64,000 nucleotides of DNA from Aquiflexum sp041751335 (GTDB lineage Bacteria; Bacteroidota; Bacteroidia; Cytophagales; Cyclobacteriaceae), in NCBI RefSeq assembly GCF_041751335.1, contig NZ_JBGSXS010000231.1:1-64000 (forward strand), in the 5' to 3' direction. The position numbers and the translations under genes are program-made. Shown piece by piece: positions 24,331-34,008 of this stretch (its first letter is position 1; every line of letters starts with the position of its first letter). The notes beneath the pieces were generated by a model, which did no database searches, was not told the DNA's origin, and saw only the letters and a list, made by a program, of their open reading frames with translations.

Positions 24331-25986
24331 TCAATTGAGTAAAAACCTATCAATCACCCTACCCTCTACATCAACCGCCTCAAATTCCAATTGCTCCTGA
24401 TCCGCTACAATCCATCCAAAATGATGCACCCTGATAAGCTTGTCCATTTTAGGGAATGCTTCCAATTCATCTTCCGGCTCTAGTTTTCCCCCCGCTCCTC
24501 CAACAATGACAAAAGCTGTTTGGTTGGTTTTGTTTTCGATAATCAATCGCTCATAATCATGGGTATGACCGGATACTACCAAATCAATCTGTCCTGATTC
24601 CCAATAGGGCTTTAATAAATCCAAAATACATTTCTCTCCCTTGTAGCCCTTCCAACCTTGACTGAAAGGTGGTTGATGGACAAATACAATTTTCCAATAC
24701 GCATTTTTCCAAGCTTCGGAATTAATGGTTTTCTGGAACCAGTCATTTTGTTCTGAATGTATATTGACGCCCACAGGAAAGTTTTCATTAGGGTCTAGAG
24801 CTATAAATGCGCAGGGACCTTCCTGCCAAAATTGATAGTTTTTCTGATTTTGGTATTTCAGGTTTTTTTTAAAATTGGTTGGAATCCAATCATTATAACT
24901 GTTGTCATAATCATGGTTGCCCGGAAAAAGATAATGTGGGACAGGTACTTCATGTAATTGCCTGAGCAACTTGACATATTGCCATGAGTTTCCTCCATTT
25001 CCCACCAAATCACCAATTCCTACCGTAAATTGAGGGTTTTTAATTTTCATCTGATTGGTGATTTCAGAGAAAGTTTCCCAGTCCCCTTGACTGTCTGCCC
25101 ATACTGTGAAAGAAACTGATTTTGTAGAGGCAGATAGCGTGGCTTTAAAAAGAGGTGAAATTGTTTTATTCATTTTGAAATGGAAGTAATGGCATTTCTT
25201 AGAAGAAACAATGGCACTAAAAACTCCATTTTCTTCCTTTACATCTTTTGTATTCAAAACCATATTTGGATCATGCCCGAAATGTAATTTTGCATGAGCA
25301 TTTTTTTCTCCCGTCCATCTCAATATCAAACTATCTTTGCTTATTGGAATGAGCACAGGAGAACTGTACCAAATCGGGTAGTCCTCCCAGTTTTCTGGAT
25401 GAATATCTTCTGTCCAAAAGTTTTCTTTGGCTTTTTGGAGCGCTATTTCAAAGTTGTTTTGCTTTTCATTCAAATGTTTTTCCAATACTTCCCGTTTCAC
25501 CCAAAATACTTGCTTCAATCCTCCTGAAGCTGCATCATTGATGACCCGGATCTTGATTTGGAGTGGTGTTTCGGTTGATCCTTCAAAAGGGAAAAACAAC
25601 TCAGAATTTTGCATGACCCTAACTCCGTTGACCCAAAGTTGCGCACCATCATCGGCATTGATCCATAGATAACCTTCTGCCAATTCCAATGTATTTGAAT
25701 ACCAAATATTGCTGTTAGGATAGGGGATTCTATGAGGAAGTTGGATTTTTTCTCCAAGGGTAATCTCAGGAAATGATGCGGTTTTACCGGGGATTGTGTC
25801 CCAGCCGTAAAATTCCCAACCCTCTTCCAACAGCAATTTTTCCTCTTTTGGGATGATTTGAAATACTGAAAGATTTCCTATGGAGTCCAAATAGGTGAAA
25901 GCAGAACCGGAGTAGGTCGGTGTAAACTCTTCCCGTTTACATGAAATCAGCATAAGTAAGACAAAAAGAAAAAAAGTGTTTTTCAT
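24331..25986 (-). CDS. Lipoprotein metallophosphatase, purple acid phosphatase type
   Basis: From ATG 25986 the 551-residue protein begins MKNTFFLFVLLMLISC, a lipoprotein signal with the lipobox cysteine at 16; a longer frame to 26088 lacks a signal at its start and is rejected. The metallophosphatase domain (about 290-540) carries ADSQGD, GIGDLVGN, the intact FPGNHDYDN, FVHQPPFS and SGHTHDYER, the full metal and catalytic set. It should release phosphate from organic esters at the cell surface. It is the last gene of the minus-strand SusC-SusD-phospholipase C string, where it could hydrolyse the phosphocholine or phosphoethanolamine released by the lipase. Confidence 0.85.
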   Translation of the reverse strand: MKNTFFLFVLLMLISCKREEFTPTYSGSAFTYLDSIGNLSVFQIIPKEEKLLLEEGWEFYGWDTIPGKTASFPEITLGEKIQLPHRIPYPNSNIWYSNTLELAEGYLWINADDGAQLWVNGVRVMQNSELFFPFEGSTETPLQIKIRVINDAASGGLKQVFWVKREVLEKHLNEKQNNFEIALQKAKENFWTEDIHPENWEDYPIWYSSPVLIPISKDSLILRWTGEKNAHAKLHFGHDPNMVLNTKDVKEENGVFSAIVSSKKCHYFHFKMNKTISPLFKATLSASTKSVSFTVWADSQGDWETFSEITNQMKIKNPQFTVGIGDLVGNGGNSWQYVKLLRQLHEVPVPHYLFPGNHDYDNSYNDWIPTNFKKNLKYQNQKNYQFWQEGPCAFIALDPNENFPVGVNIHSEQNDWFQKTINSEAWKNAYWKIVFVHQPPFSQGWKGYKGEKCILDLLKPYWESGQIDLVVSGHTHDYERLIIENKTNQTAFVIVGGAGGKLEPEDELEAFPKMDKLIRVHHFGWIVADQEQLEFEAVDVEGRVIDRFLLN

Positions 25987-26072
25987 GAGATAGTTAAATG
26001 GGGCAAAAAACTTTAGTAGAATATTTATTTCTCTTCGTGTTTTTTTGATGAATAAAACTTCATTCTTAGCCA

Positions 26073-26135
26073 ATGTGAGTGTCCTCACTCACAACTTTCA
26101 GTTCACACCTTCGTCAATGTATGTGTCCTCAATCA
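26073..26135. repeat. AATGTGAGTG repeat, two copies
   Basis: CCAATGTGAGTGTCCTCACTCACA and the diverged TCAATGTATGTGTCCTCAATCACG lie between the phospholipase C stop and the metallophosphatase start. Same family as 24171-24329. Confidence 0.6.
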
Positions 26136-26198
26136 CGTTCTTTAACCCAAATCTATCACTTACCTTTTCTACCAAATCCACTTCCAACAATCCGATTT

Positions 26199-28748
26199 TC
26201 AAACATTAAAAGTATCACTGTCAATTGTTAGATCCCCCATTTGAGGGTCTGTTTTTGATGCCAATCCTGTCTCAATTCTTCCGGCAAACCTTCTTTCAAA
26301 ATTACTGTCATTCTTAGTCTTGAGAGAAAAATCATACCATCCATAGCTTTTATCTGTTTCAATGGTGATGGTTTTTTTTGCCATTGACCTGATGCTGAAT
26401 GCTTTCATTTCCTTTCCGTAGGCCTGATCTTCAAGAAGGCAATTGACAGTTTTTGAAATGTCCTTATTTTCCATGTGTATAAGAAGCAGCGGTTTTTTTG
26501 GATTAGAAATGTCGTAGGTGGTGTTAACTTCCAACAATAACTCTCCCTTTTCCCCCCTGAAACTTCTGAAAAAACCATTCGGGCCATAAGCTTCCAAGTG
26601 ATAGTAATCATTTTCAAAATTTTCCAGCGGCCATTCATAATCCAGTTCAGTACCTGCCTCCAAAGCAAAATCCCAGGATTTCATAGATTTCCATTGACCA
26701 TTTTCCAAATACTTGATCTGACTGTAAACTTGAAAAGGCACACCTGCAGTTTTGTCTCCAAATAATTCCTTTCCATTTTGAAAATTTATTCGGAAATTTT
26801 GCTGAATAGGATCTAATGACCCATCGACGTAAAGTTCATAAGGAAGGGTAGAGGAGTTTCTGATTCCAGCTTCCTGTTTTGGCAAAATGGGGGATGCTAT
26901 CCCCTTTTCTTTGAGGCTTTTGATTTCTTCGGTTTTTAAGGGCGTAAAATTATTGGGCATGTCTTTAAAACTTGCTTGGTGTATCATGGACATAAACGCT
27001 TTTTGCTGAACAGATTTTGGAAAACCGATTTTCTCACCATTATATGGTCTGAAAGCAGAGGTGAGGTCACCGCAAACTGTCCTTCTCCAAGAATTGATAT
27101 TTTCTTCTTTTATGTCTTTTCCTGTTTTGTGTTTTAGGAATTTTTCCAAAAACATCAGAGAAGAGGTCAGATCACAAACCTCAGAGTTGACCCATCCTCC
27201 TCTTGTCCAAGGAGAAGCAATGATCAAAGGAACCCTATATCCTAGACCAATCGGACTTTGCCGGGCATTTTCCGGTCCCATTCCAGGCTTTGAAAGTTCC
27301 TCTTCCATGGTGACAAATTCATCTTTGGTGCTGATGCCTGAAGTATATTTGCCCGAATCATTATTGGTAGGATGCGGTGCGACGAATGGAGGGATATGGT
27401 CAAAATACCCATCGTTTTCATCGTAGTTGAGGATAAAAATGGTTTTCTTCCAGACTTCTGGATTTTCAGTCAGGATATTCATTACTTCAGAAAGGTACCA
27501 AGCCCCATACCAAGGGGCAGATGGATGATCGGAAAATTTCTGAGGAGCGACCAACCAACTTACTGTTGGCAATTTGCCATCCTTTACATCCTTTCGGAAT
27601 TCATGTAAGATATCTCCTTTTGGAACTTTGGTTTTGAATTTTTCCCCATCCTTTTCATATTCCATCCATTCTGTATCATGAAAATGAGGGTCTGAATCAT
27701 TGATGGTAAAAGCCTTTTGATGAAGATTTTTTTCTGCTTCAGGTAGTTTGGCAAAATTATCCGGATGGTATTTTATCAAGGCATCTTTGACATAGGCCAG
27801 TTTTGCTTTGTTTTCAGCAAGCCCTTTTTCTTGTCCTTCTACAGGATTGGATTTCATGGTTGCTTCCAAATCAGCTATGGTCTGCACCAATTGCTTTTCA
27901 GCCTCCTGCAAAAACGGATAATGGCTTTTGGCAAACCTGACATGGTATTGCTTGAACCATTCCAGATTATTGTCTGTGAAATTTCCCAAAAGACTTTCAT
28001 CTTCCCCCTCTAATCCAGAGGAAAGACTGATTTCATTTTGGTACACCCTCCAAGAAACACCGTTTTCTTCCAATCTTTCCGGATAGGTTTTCCAGTCAAC
28101 TTCGTTGCTATAAGTCGCTTCTGAATTTCTTACAACTGAAAGGCCTGTTTTGGGATCCCTGCTTTTTCCGGTCCAAAAATACATACGGTTGGTAGTCGTA
28201 CCGGTCAGGGCAGAACAAAAATGCTGATCGCAGACCGTGAAGGCATCAGCCAAAGCATAGTAAAACGGGAGGTCCTCACGGGTATAATATCCCATGGTCA
28301 GCGGTACATGGCTGAATTCTTTGGTGCCGGGCCGTTTGGCCTCTATCCATCCATCATATTTTCCCTCATTTCGGGCATCCACCTGATTTTCCCAAGAATG
28401 AGGGATGTCCTTCATCCAAGTCGCTTTGGTGTTTTGGATATCCAAATGAAATGGTTTGAAAGTATTTCCTTCTTTATCTTTTTGCAGCCAAACCAGTAAT
28501 CCGTCCTGAAGTCTGATGGCCCTAGGGTCATTGAATCCACGGACACCTTGAAGTGAACCCAAAGCATGGTCGAAGGATCTGTTTTCCTGCATCAAAAAAA
28601 CTACATGTTCGGCATCATAAAAAGTACTTCCTTCTTCAGGACTTATGGCCATTGCTTTTTGAATGGCTTGAGGAATTCCTCCCCAAAGTGCCATCCCTCC
28701 TGAAAAAACAGTTGCCTGTTTTAAAAATTCTCTTCGATTGCTTTTCAT
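26199..28748 (-). CDS. Phosphocholine-specific phospholipase C
   Basis: An 849-residue exported enzyme hydrolysing phosphatidylcholine-type lipids to diacylglycerol and phosphocholine. The N-terminus MKSNRREFLKQATVFSGG is a twin-arginine signal, as usual for this family. The catalytic phosphoesterase domain starts with VVFLMQENRSFDHALGSLQG and contains YFDHIPPFVAPHP and GLGYRVPLIIASPWTRGG; two C-terminal DUF756-type domains (about 640-840) complete the standard architecture. It follows the SusD gene by 72 bp and precedes the lipoprotein phosphatase, suggesting stepwise use of phospholipid head groups. Confidence 0.92.
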   Translation of the reverse strand: MKSNRREFLKQATVFSGGMALWGGIPQAIQKAMAISPEEGSTFYDAEHVVFLMQENRSFDHALGSLQGVRGFNDPRAIRLQDGLLVWLQKDKEGNTFKPFHLDIQNTKATWMKDIPHSWENQVDARNEGKYDGWIEAKRPGTKEFSHVPLTMGYYTREDLPFYYALADAFTVCDQHFCSALTGTTTNRMYFWTGKSRDPKTGLSVVRNSEATYSNEVDWKTYPERLEENGVSWRVYQNEISLSSGLEGEDESLLGNFTDNNLEWFKQYHVRFAKSHYPFLQEAEKQLVQTIADLEATMKSNPVEGQEKGLAENKAKLAYVKDALIKYHPDNFAKLPEAEKNLHQKAFTINDSDPHFHDTEWMEYEKDGEKFKTKVPKGDILHEFRKDVKDGKLPTVSWLVAPQKFSDHPSAPWYGAWYLSEVMNILTENPEVWKKTIFILNYDENDGYFDHIPPFVAPHPTNNDSGKYTSGISTKDEFVTMEEELSKPGMGPENARQSPIGLGYRVPLIIASPWTRGGWVNSEVCDLTSSLMFLEKFLKHKTGKDIKEENINSWRRTVCGDLTSAFRPYNGEKIGFPKSVQQKAFMSMIHQASFKDMPNNFTPLKTEEIKSLKEKGIASPILPKQEAGIRNSSTLPYELYVDGSLDPIQQNFRINFQNGKELFGDKTAGVPFQVYSQIKYLENGQWKSMKSWDFALEAGTELDYEWPLENFENDYYHLEAYGPNGFFRSFRGEKGELLLEVNTTYDISNPKKPLLLIHMENKDISKTVNCLLEDQAYGKEMKAFSIRSMAKKTITIETDKSYGWYDFSLKTKNDSNFERRFAGRIETGLASKTDPQMGDLTIDSDTFNV

Positions 28749-28820
28749 AGGTTATTGCAATAAACCTGCCCATACCATATGTTTTGGTACAGGCAGGGGA
28801 TTTAATTTTAAGATTCTTAT

Positions 28821-30386
28821 TTATCTAACTACATCCCACCAAACCCTGGTAGAAATGCGGTCTTCACCTTGTCTAGTGATGGCAGCCCGGTAATTGTCTT
28901 CATTCAGCGCCTGAACAGAAGAAGGGTACATAAATCTTCTTGGTACATTGGGCTCAAATGCTGCAGGACCGGGTACAATTTCAGGGTATCCGGTTCTTCT
29001 CCAATCATACCAGTTTTCTAATCCTGAGAAAAACAGAGATAACCATTTTTGAGTACCAATTTTTCCAAGTTTTTCCAGCTGTGTTCCGGTGTAGGATACT
29101 TTTGTTTGGTTAAAATAATCATTTCCAACCTGTAATCTATCGGCTATCTGTGGCAGGTTGACCAATCTATATCGGCTTTCATAATAATCAAATGAAGCAT
29201 TCACACCATTCAGGTAATATTCCTCGGCACTTCCTGTGGTGATGAAGCCTCTTTCCCTAGCCTCAGCTAAGATAAACTGCAACTCAGAATAATTCATCAG
29301 AATAGTTTGATAACCTAAAGGGTTGGCTAAATCAGTACACTGATCACATGACCAAAGAAAACCAATTCTGGAAATATAATTTGAACCACCTCTTGCAGGA
29401 TCTCCGGAAGGAGAATATTGCAGTGCTTCTTCATCAGAAAGTCCATTGGGTACACCTTGGTAATCTTCAGTATCACCGATAATTTCTGCCCCCGATTCAT
29501 TGGTTGGCTGGGCATAAGCAAATAACCGAGGGTCATTGAGGTCTTTAAGTGTCAGCTCCATGTTTTTGCTCAACCTGTATTCATCAAATGACCCTGACCG
29601 GGTAGTGTAAAGGTCATGTTGGTTAGGAACATCAGGGAGATGCTGTAGCATTGCATGATCATTGTTTCCTGTGAATATTGGAAACTGCGCAGGGTTGGAT
29701 AGAATCTGTTGCATTTCAACAGAAGGGTCTTTCCTCAATGAAATTCGCATCAAAGCCCTTAACCTTAAAGAGTTTGCGAATTTTCTCCATTTGGTAATAT
29801 CTCCTCCAAAAAGGATATCTCCTCTTATTGCTTCATTGCTAGTTCCCAAAAGCTCATTGGCTTCTCTTAATTCCTTGAGGATTCCTTCATAGATTGCCTC
29901 TTGACTGTCAAAAACAGGGTAGTTGACACTTTCTTTGGCCAAAGTGGCTTCGGAGTAAGGAAGCTCCCCATAAGCATCAGTCATAAAGGCATATTGAAAA
30001 GCCCTTAATACTTTTGCTATACCTACATAATTGTTCTGTCCGAGAGGCTCAGATATCAGGATGATATTGTTCAAATCTCTCATGGAATTGAAGAAAGTAC
30101 CATAGGGATTGCCAAATGGTCCCCAGTTGTAACGATCTTCGTTGGTAAATTGGATTTTTGCAGTGTACTGCATCACTACATTTCCAATACCCCAGGCCTG
30201 ACCTGCTACCTGCCCCGCAGTACTTCTAATTACGGTAGGCAGCAACAATGAGGAGGGAACGACTTCAGGAGAGTTTGGATTGGAATTGATTTCTTCAAAA
30301 TCTCCAGTACAAGATGCAATCCAGCCGATTTGAAGGACAAGGATAGCAGTGAAAAGTTTTTTGATATTCAGTTTCATGATTTTCAA
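28821..30386 (-). CDS. SusD/RagB-family nutrient-binding lipoprotein
   Basis: A 521-residue outer-membrane lipoprotein: signal peptide ending WIASC (lipobox cysteine about residue 26), then a SusD-like fold with YGELPYSEAT and the TPR-type helices (SQEAIYEGILKELREANEL). It is of the SusD-like_2 kind rather than starch SusD. It lies 19 bp after the SusC stop. With phospholipase C next in line, the pair is likely devoted to a phospholipid or phospho-compound rather than a glycan (inference). Two starts are possible (30386 or 30377). Confidence 0.92.
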   Translation of the reverse strand: MKIMKLNIKKLFTAILVLQIGWIASCTGDFEEINSNPNSPEVVPSSLLLPTVIRSTAGQVAGQAWGIGNVVMQYTAKIQFTNEDRYNWGPFGNPYGTFFNSMRDLNNIILISEPLGQNNYVGIAKVLRAFQYAFMTDAYGELPYSEATLAKESVNYPVFDSQEAIYEGILKELREANELLGTSNEAIRGDILFGGDITKWRKFANSLRLRALMRISLRKDPSVEMQQILSNPAQFPIFTGNNDHAMLQHLPDVPNQHDLYTTRSGSFDEYRLSKNMELTLKDLNDPRLFAYAQPTNESGAEIIGDTEDYQGVPNGLSDEEALQYSPSGDPARGGSNYISRIGFLWSCDQCTDLANPLGYQTILMNYSELQFILAEARERGFITTGSAEEYYLNGVNASFDYYESRYRLVNLPQIADRLQVGNDYFNQTKVSYTGTQLEKLGKIGTQKWLSLFFSGLENWYDWRRTGYPEIVPGPAAFEPNVPRRFMYPSSVQALNEDNYRAAITRQGEDRISTRVWWDVVR

Positions 30387-30405
30387 TTTTCAGATGATTG
30401 GTGGA

Positions 30406-33400
30406 TTAAAACTTAGCATTTAGATTAAATCCAAAGTTTCGTGTAGAAGGAAAGGCCATATTTTCAACGCCTGGCTGAAGTGTTCCTCCAGACATTGATA
30501 ATGTCTCAGGATCAAAGTGTGGATTTTCAGTCCATAAAGCAAGGTTTCTTCCTACCACAGACAATCTCACATCTTGAATGGGTAGGTTTCCGAACCATTT
30601 CTTTGGTAGATTGTATCCGAAAATTACCTCACGAAGTTTGATGAAAGAGGCGTCATATTTGGCCGCTTCTACATTGTTTCTTTCATAATATCTATTGTGC
30701 CAGTTTCTAGAGGTGATTTTGATGTCATTTGGTCTGAAGGTTCCATCTCCATTTGCAATTACCCCCGGGCTTACAATTCCATTTCCTTCTATAGTAAGGT
30801 CATATCCATTTTCCCTTCCCAACAGGGTTTCTTCCAATTGACCGGAAGTGCTGCCGATGGTTTTTGTTCTTGAGACTACTATTCCCCCATAACGGACGTC
30901 AAAGAGGAATCCGAAGGAGAAGTTTTTATAGGTAAAACTGTTTTGTATACCCACCATCCAGTCAGGATTATAATTTCCCTGAAGGACCAACTCAGAATCT
31001 CTAAGGGGTGTGCCTGTACTGTTGTGGATGATTTCTCCGAAGTAAGGACTATTTGGATCATCAACCCTTGCAAATCCAACTCCATACATATTTCCCATTC
31101 TTTCACCGATCCTAGCCTGTACAAAAGCGCCGTTACGTTCTGTCAAAGTATAAGTGTCCAATCCTTCTGTCAGTTCTATTACCTTACCTCTGTTTCTGGT
31201 AAAGTTGGCCATAACATCCCATCTAAAGCCATTGTTTTTTCTTATTGGATTGGCCATAGCTATAATTTCAATTCCCTGATTCTGGATTTTACCGGCGTTG
31301 ATGATACGGCTATTGTAGCCTGTGGCAATGTCCAAAGTGATTGGAATAATCTGATCTCTTGTAATGTTATTGTAATAGGTGAAATCCAATCCTAACCTAC
31401 CTTGAAAAAATCTGAGATCAAGTCCAAATTCCGTAGATGCGGTTCTTTCAGGTCTCAATTCCGCATTGGATAGGACAGAGGACTCTGTTTTAGCCTGATC
31501 CGATCCCCATGCGATCTGATTGTTGAAAACATTCGTCAAGCTGAAAGGAGAAGTATCATTTCCGACTTCTGCATAAGCTGCCCTAACTTTCACCAAAGAC
31601 ACATTTCTGGGCATTTCTATCATGTCTGAAATGATACCACTTACCGTTGCTGATGGATAGAAGTAAGAGTTGTTATTTACCGGAAGGGTAGAAGACCAGT
31701 CATTTCTTCCCGTGATATCCAAAAACAGGATATTCTTATACCCGATTTGGCCAAATCCGTAAAGCGAATTAATTTTTTTGCGGGAATTAAATTGCTCTGT
31801 CTGTAAAGCGACCGCGGTATTGGTAAAGTTGTAAATATTTGGAATCAACAATTCAGGAGCAACCAATTGAAGAAATCTGTTTTCTTGTGACATCAGGTTT
31901 CCACCCAAAGCAATGTTATAGGTCCAAGTAGCACTGGTAGTTTCAGAGTAAGTCAGCAAAAAGTCTGAGTTCCTTTCATTGAAAGACACATTGTCCTCTC
32001 GGTAATTACCTCTTGGGAACCTTTGGGTGGAGAATGCTCTTTTTCTGTCTCTTATCTCATTGTAATTGTCTACACCTGTCCTTAGCATGAGGCTAAGTTT
32101 ATCTGTGATTTGATAATTCAATACGAGATTTCCAAAAATCCTATTCTTTTGCTGTCCGTTGGTATTTTCATATACTGTGAAATATGGATTGTCATGGTAG
32201 TTGTAGTTGTAATTGAACTGCTGAACCCCTTCTAATCCAGGCATCCAATAATCTCTCAAGTTTCTTGTATTGATCTGCCTACCATACCAAATCCATAAGT
32301 ACATCAGGTTCTCTGTTCCGTAACTGATATTTGGTCTATTACCTGAATTGGTATTCTGATAATTGATTGTTGTATTTAAGGTCAGTTTGTTTGGGATGAT
32401 TTGAATTCCTGAATTCAATGCCAATGTATTTCGTTTAAGGTCTGTATTGGGTACTATACCTTTTTGATCCAAATTAGTCCAAGAAAACCGCACGTTTGCC
32501 TTTTCAGTGTCCCCTGCAATTGAAACATTATTTGCCAATGTCACACCGGTTCTGAAAAAGTCATTGATGTTGTTTGGCTGAGGAACCCAAGGGGTGGAAT
32601 TGATGGTACTTCCTGCTGGCGCATTTAAATCACCTCCTCTAAAACCAGCAACATTTCTTGGTGAATCAAATTGTGGAATAGACAATCCGGTATTCATGTT
32701 AGGACCCCAACTTTCATCAACTCCATCGGCAATACCTGCTCCGGCACCATTGACAAATGCAAATTGACCGTTATTTCCCTGTCCATATCGATCTTGCCAT
32801 TTGGGCATCACCAAAGGATTGTCAAAAGTGGTGTTGGAATTAATGGTCACTCCTAACCCCTTTTTTCCTTTTCCAGATTTGGTTGTGATCAAAATAGCCC
32901 CGTTAGCCGCTCTTGAACCATATAGTGCCGCCGCCGCCGGGCCTTTCAACACTGTCATGGACGCAATGTCATCAGGATTGATCTCTCCTGCGGCATTTCC
33001 ATAATCCACTTCCTGCCCACCTCTACCTGAAGATCCCACTATATTATTGCTTATAGGAATCCCATCCACTACAAATAAGGGTTGGTTGGCATTGATATTC
33101 AATGAGGACTCCCCGCGTATGGTAACCCGCGTAGATCCACCCAAAGTACTTGACCCGTTGGTGATCTGTACACCTGCAACCCGACCGCTTAAGGAATTCA
33201 AAACGTTTGTTTCCCGAGCTTCGGAAAATCTATCTCCATCTACTGTTTGAACCGAATATCCAAGGGCTTTGGCATCTCTTTCCATTCCGAGTGCAGTGAT
33301 GACCACTTCACTCATCTCAAAACCTTCTTGCAGTGTAACATTCATAAGGTTTGCATTGCCGACCACTCTATCCAATTTTTCAAATCCAATAAAGGAGAAA

Positions 33401-33624
33401 GAAAGTGTGTCGGAAGCATTGGCTACAATGTTAAATACACCGTCTAAATCTGCCACGGTACCCTTTGTGGTACCTTTGATCAGAACGCTTGTTCCTGGTA
33501 GCGGTTGACCGCTGGGATCAGATACTTTTCCTTCTACCTTTCTTTCTTGGGCGAAGGCAGATAGTGTCAAACCTAGCAATAAGGTGAGCAACCATCCTAC
33601 TTTTTGTGTTGTTGAGGTTTTCAT
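30406..33624 (-). CDS. SusC/RagA-family TonB-dependent outer-membrane transporter
   Basis: A 1072-residue protein with a signal peptide (about 1-25, LTLLLGLTLSAFA), a carboxypeptidase-D-regulatory-like domain (about 28-105, GKVSDPSGQPLPGTSVLIKG), a plug domain (LNINANQPLFVVDGIPISNN, then SMTVLKGPAAAALYGSRAAN) and a 22-stranded barrel ending in a typical aromatic (NAKF). No extra N-terminal STN domain is seen, so it should not signal to an anti-sigma factor. It heads the minus-strand operon SusC-SusD-phospholipase C-phosphatase. A TAGCTTTG box 45 bp upstream is a likely promoter element. Confidence 0.95.
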   Translation of the reverse strand: MKTSTTQKVGWLLTLLLGLTLSAFAQERKVEGKVSDPSGQPLPGTSVLIKGTTKGTVADLDGVFNIVANASDTLSFSFIGFEKLDRVVGNANLMNVTLQEGFEMSEVVITALGMERDAKALGYSVQTVDGDRFSEARETNVLNSLSGRVAGVQITNGSSTLGGSTRVTIRGESSLNINANQPLFVVDGIPISNNIVGSSGRGGQEVDYGNAAGEINPDDIASMTVLKGPAAAALYGSRAANGAILITTKSGKGKKGLGVTINSNTTFDNPLVMPKWQDRYGQGNNGQFAFVNGAGAGIADGVDESWGPNMNTGLSIPQFDSPRNVAGFRGGDLNAPAGSTINSTPWVPQPNNINDFFRTGVTLANNVSIAGDTEKANVRFSWTNLDQKGIVPNTDLKRNTLALNSGIQIIPNKLTLNTTINYQNTNSGNRPNISYGTENLMYLWIWYGRQINTRNLRDYWMPGLEGVQQFNYNYNYHDNPYFTVYENTNGQQKNRIFGNLVLNYQITDKLSLMLRTGVDNYNEIRDRKRAFSTQRFPRGNYREDNVSFNERNSDFLLTYSETTSATWTYNIALGGNLMSQENRFLQLVAPELLIPNIYNFTNTAVALQTEQFNSRKKINSLYGFGQIGYKNILFLDITGRNDWSSTLPVNNNSYFYPSATVSGIISDMIEMPRNVSLVKVRAAYAEVGNDTSPFSLTNVFNNQIAWGSDQAKTESSVLSNAELRPERTASTEFGLDLRFFQGRLGLDFTYYNNITRDQIIPITLDIATGYNSRIINAGKIQNQGIEIIAMANPIRKNNGFRWDVMANFTRNRGKVIELTEGLDTYTLTERNGAFVQARIGERMGNMYGVGFARVDDPNSPYFGEIIHNSTGTPLRDSELVLQGNYNPDWMVGIQNSFTYKNFSFGFLFDVRYGGIVVSRTKTIGSTSGQLEETLLGRENGYDLTIEGNGIVSPGVIANGDGTFRPNDIKITSRNWHNRYYERNNVEAAKYDASFIKLREVIFGYNLPKKWFGNLPIQDVRLSVVGRNLALWTENPHFDPETLSMSGGTLQPGVENMAFPSTRNFGFNLNAKF

Positions 33625-33668
33625 TAGTTTGTAGAAATGTGTAATGGCTTTATGTTTAAAAGTTTTAA

Positions 33669-33676
33669 CAAAGCTA
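33669..33676 (-). promoter_or_regulatory. -7 box of SusC operon promoter
   Basis: Minus strand reads TAGCTTTG, matching TAnnTTTG, 45 bp before the SusC ATG. No convincing TTG lies at the -33 position. Confidence 0.4.
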
Positions 33677-33961
33677 AACTTTTGGACGCCAGATGGGGTT
33701 AAGAAAAGGTTAAGGAAAAGTGAATTAATTTTTTGTTAAGAAGTAAAAAATAGACTTAAATAAACTTTAAATAGCGTTTTTTAACTTAATATTGATCGAA
33801 AAAACTGTAGATATATTTATTAATTGTTAGGGTTCTGTTAAATTAAAAAGTATATAAATAGTAAACTTTATAAAAAGACGTGAGTCGTGAGATGTGAGAC
33901 GTTAGACTTCCAAAACTTTAAGGTTTTTTCTAACCTCGAAGGTTTTTGGCTTAAGTATGAG

Positions 33962-33994
33962 ATTCATGCCATGACTCAAAGTCATGGAATGAAT
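33962..33994. repeat. CCATGACT inverted repeat
   Basis: ATTCAT-G-CCATGACT-CAA-AGTCATGG-A-ATGAAT: two perfectly paired arm blocks. The core recurs, with the complementary loop, at 48051-48069. It follows the helicase stop codon (34009) and could be its terminator on minus, though it lacks a T-run. Confidence 0.6.
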
Positions 33995-34008
33995 TTAGCA
34001 ACCCTTAA

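Larger units (their letters stand above)
33625..34008. other. Gene-free region with SusC promoter and hairpins
   Basis: Upstream of the SusC gene and downstream of the helicase gene. It holds the -7 box at 33669-33676, an A+T-rich block to 33880, a GTGAGTCGTGAGATGTGAGAC word array (33880-33908), a degenerate AACCTTCGAGG hairpin (33912-33946) and the CCATGACT hairpin (33962-33994). Confidence 0.6.

Noticed and set aside
30943..31395. 150-codon plus-strand frame within the SusC gene
   Set aside because: Antisense shadow of the conserved TonB-dependent barrel; no promoter or family similarity.
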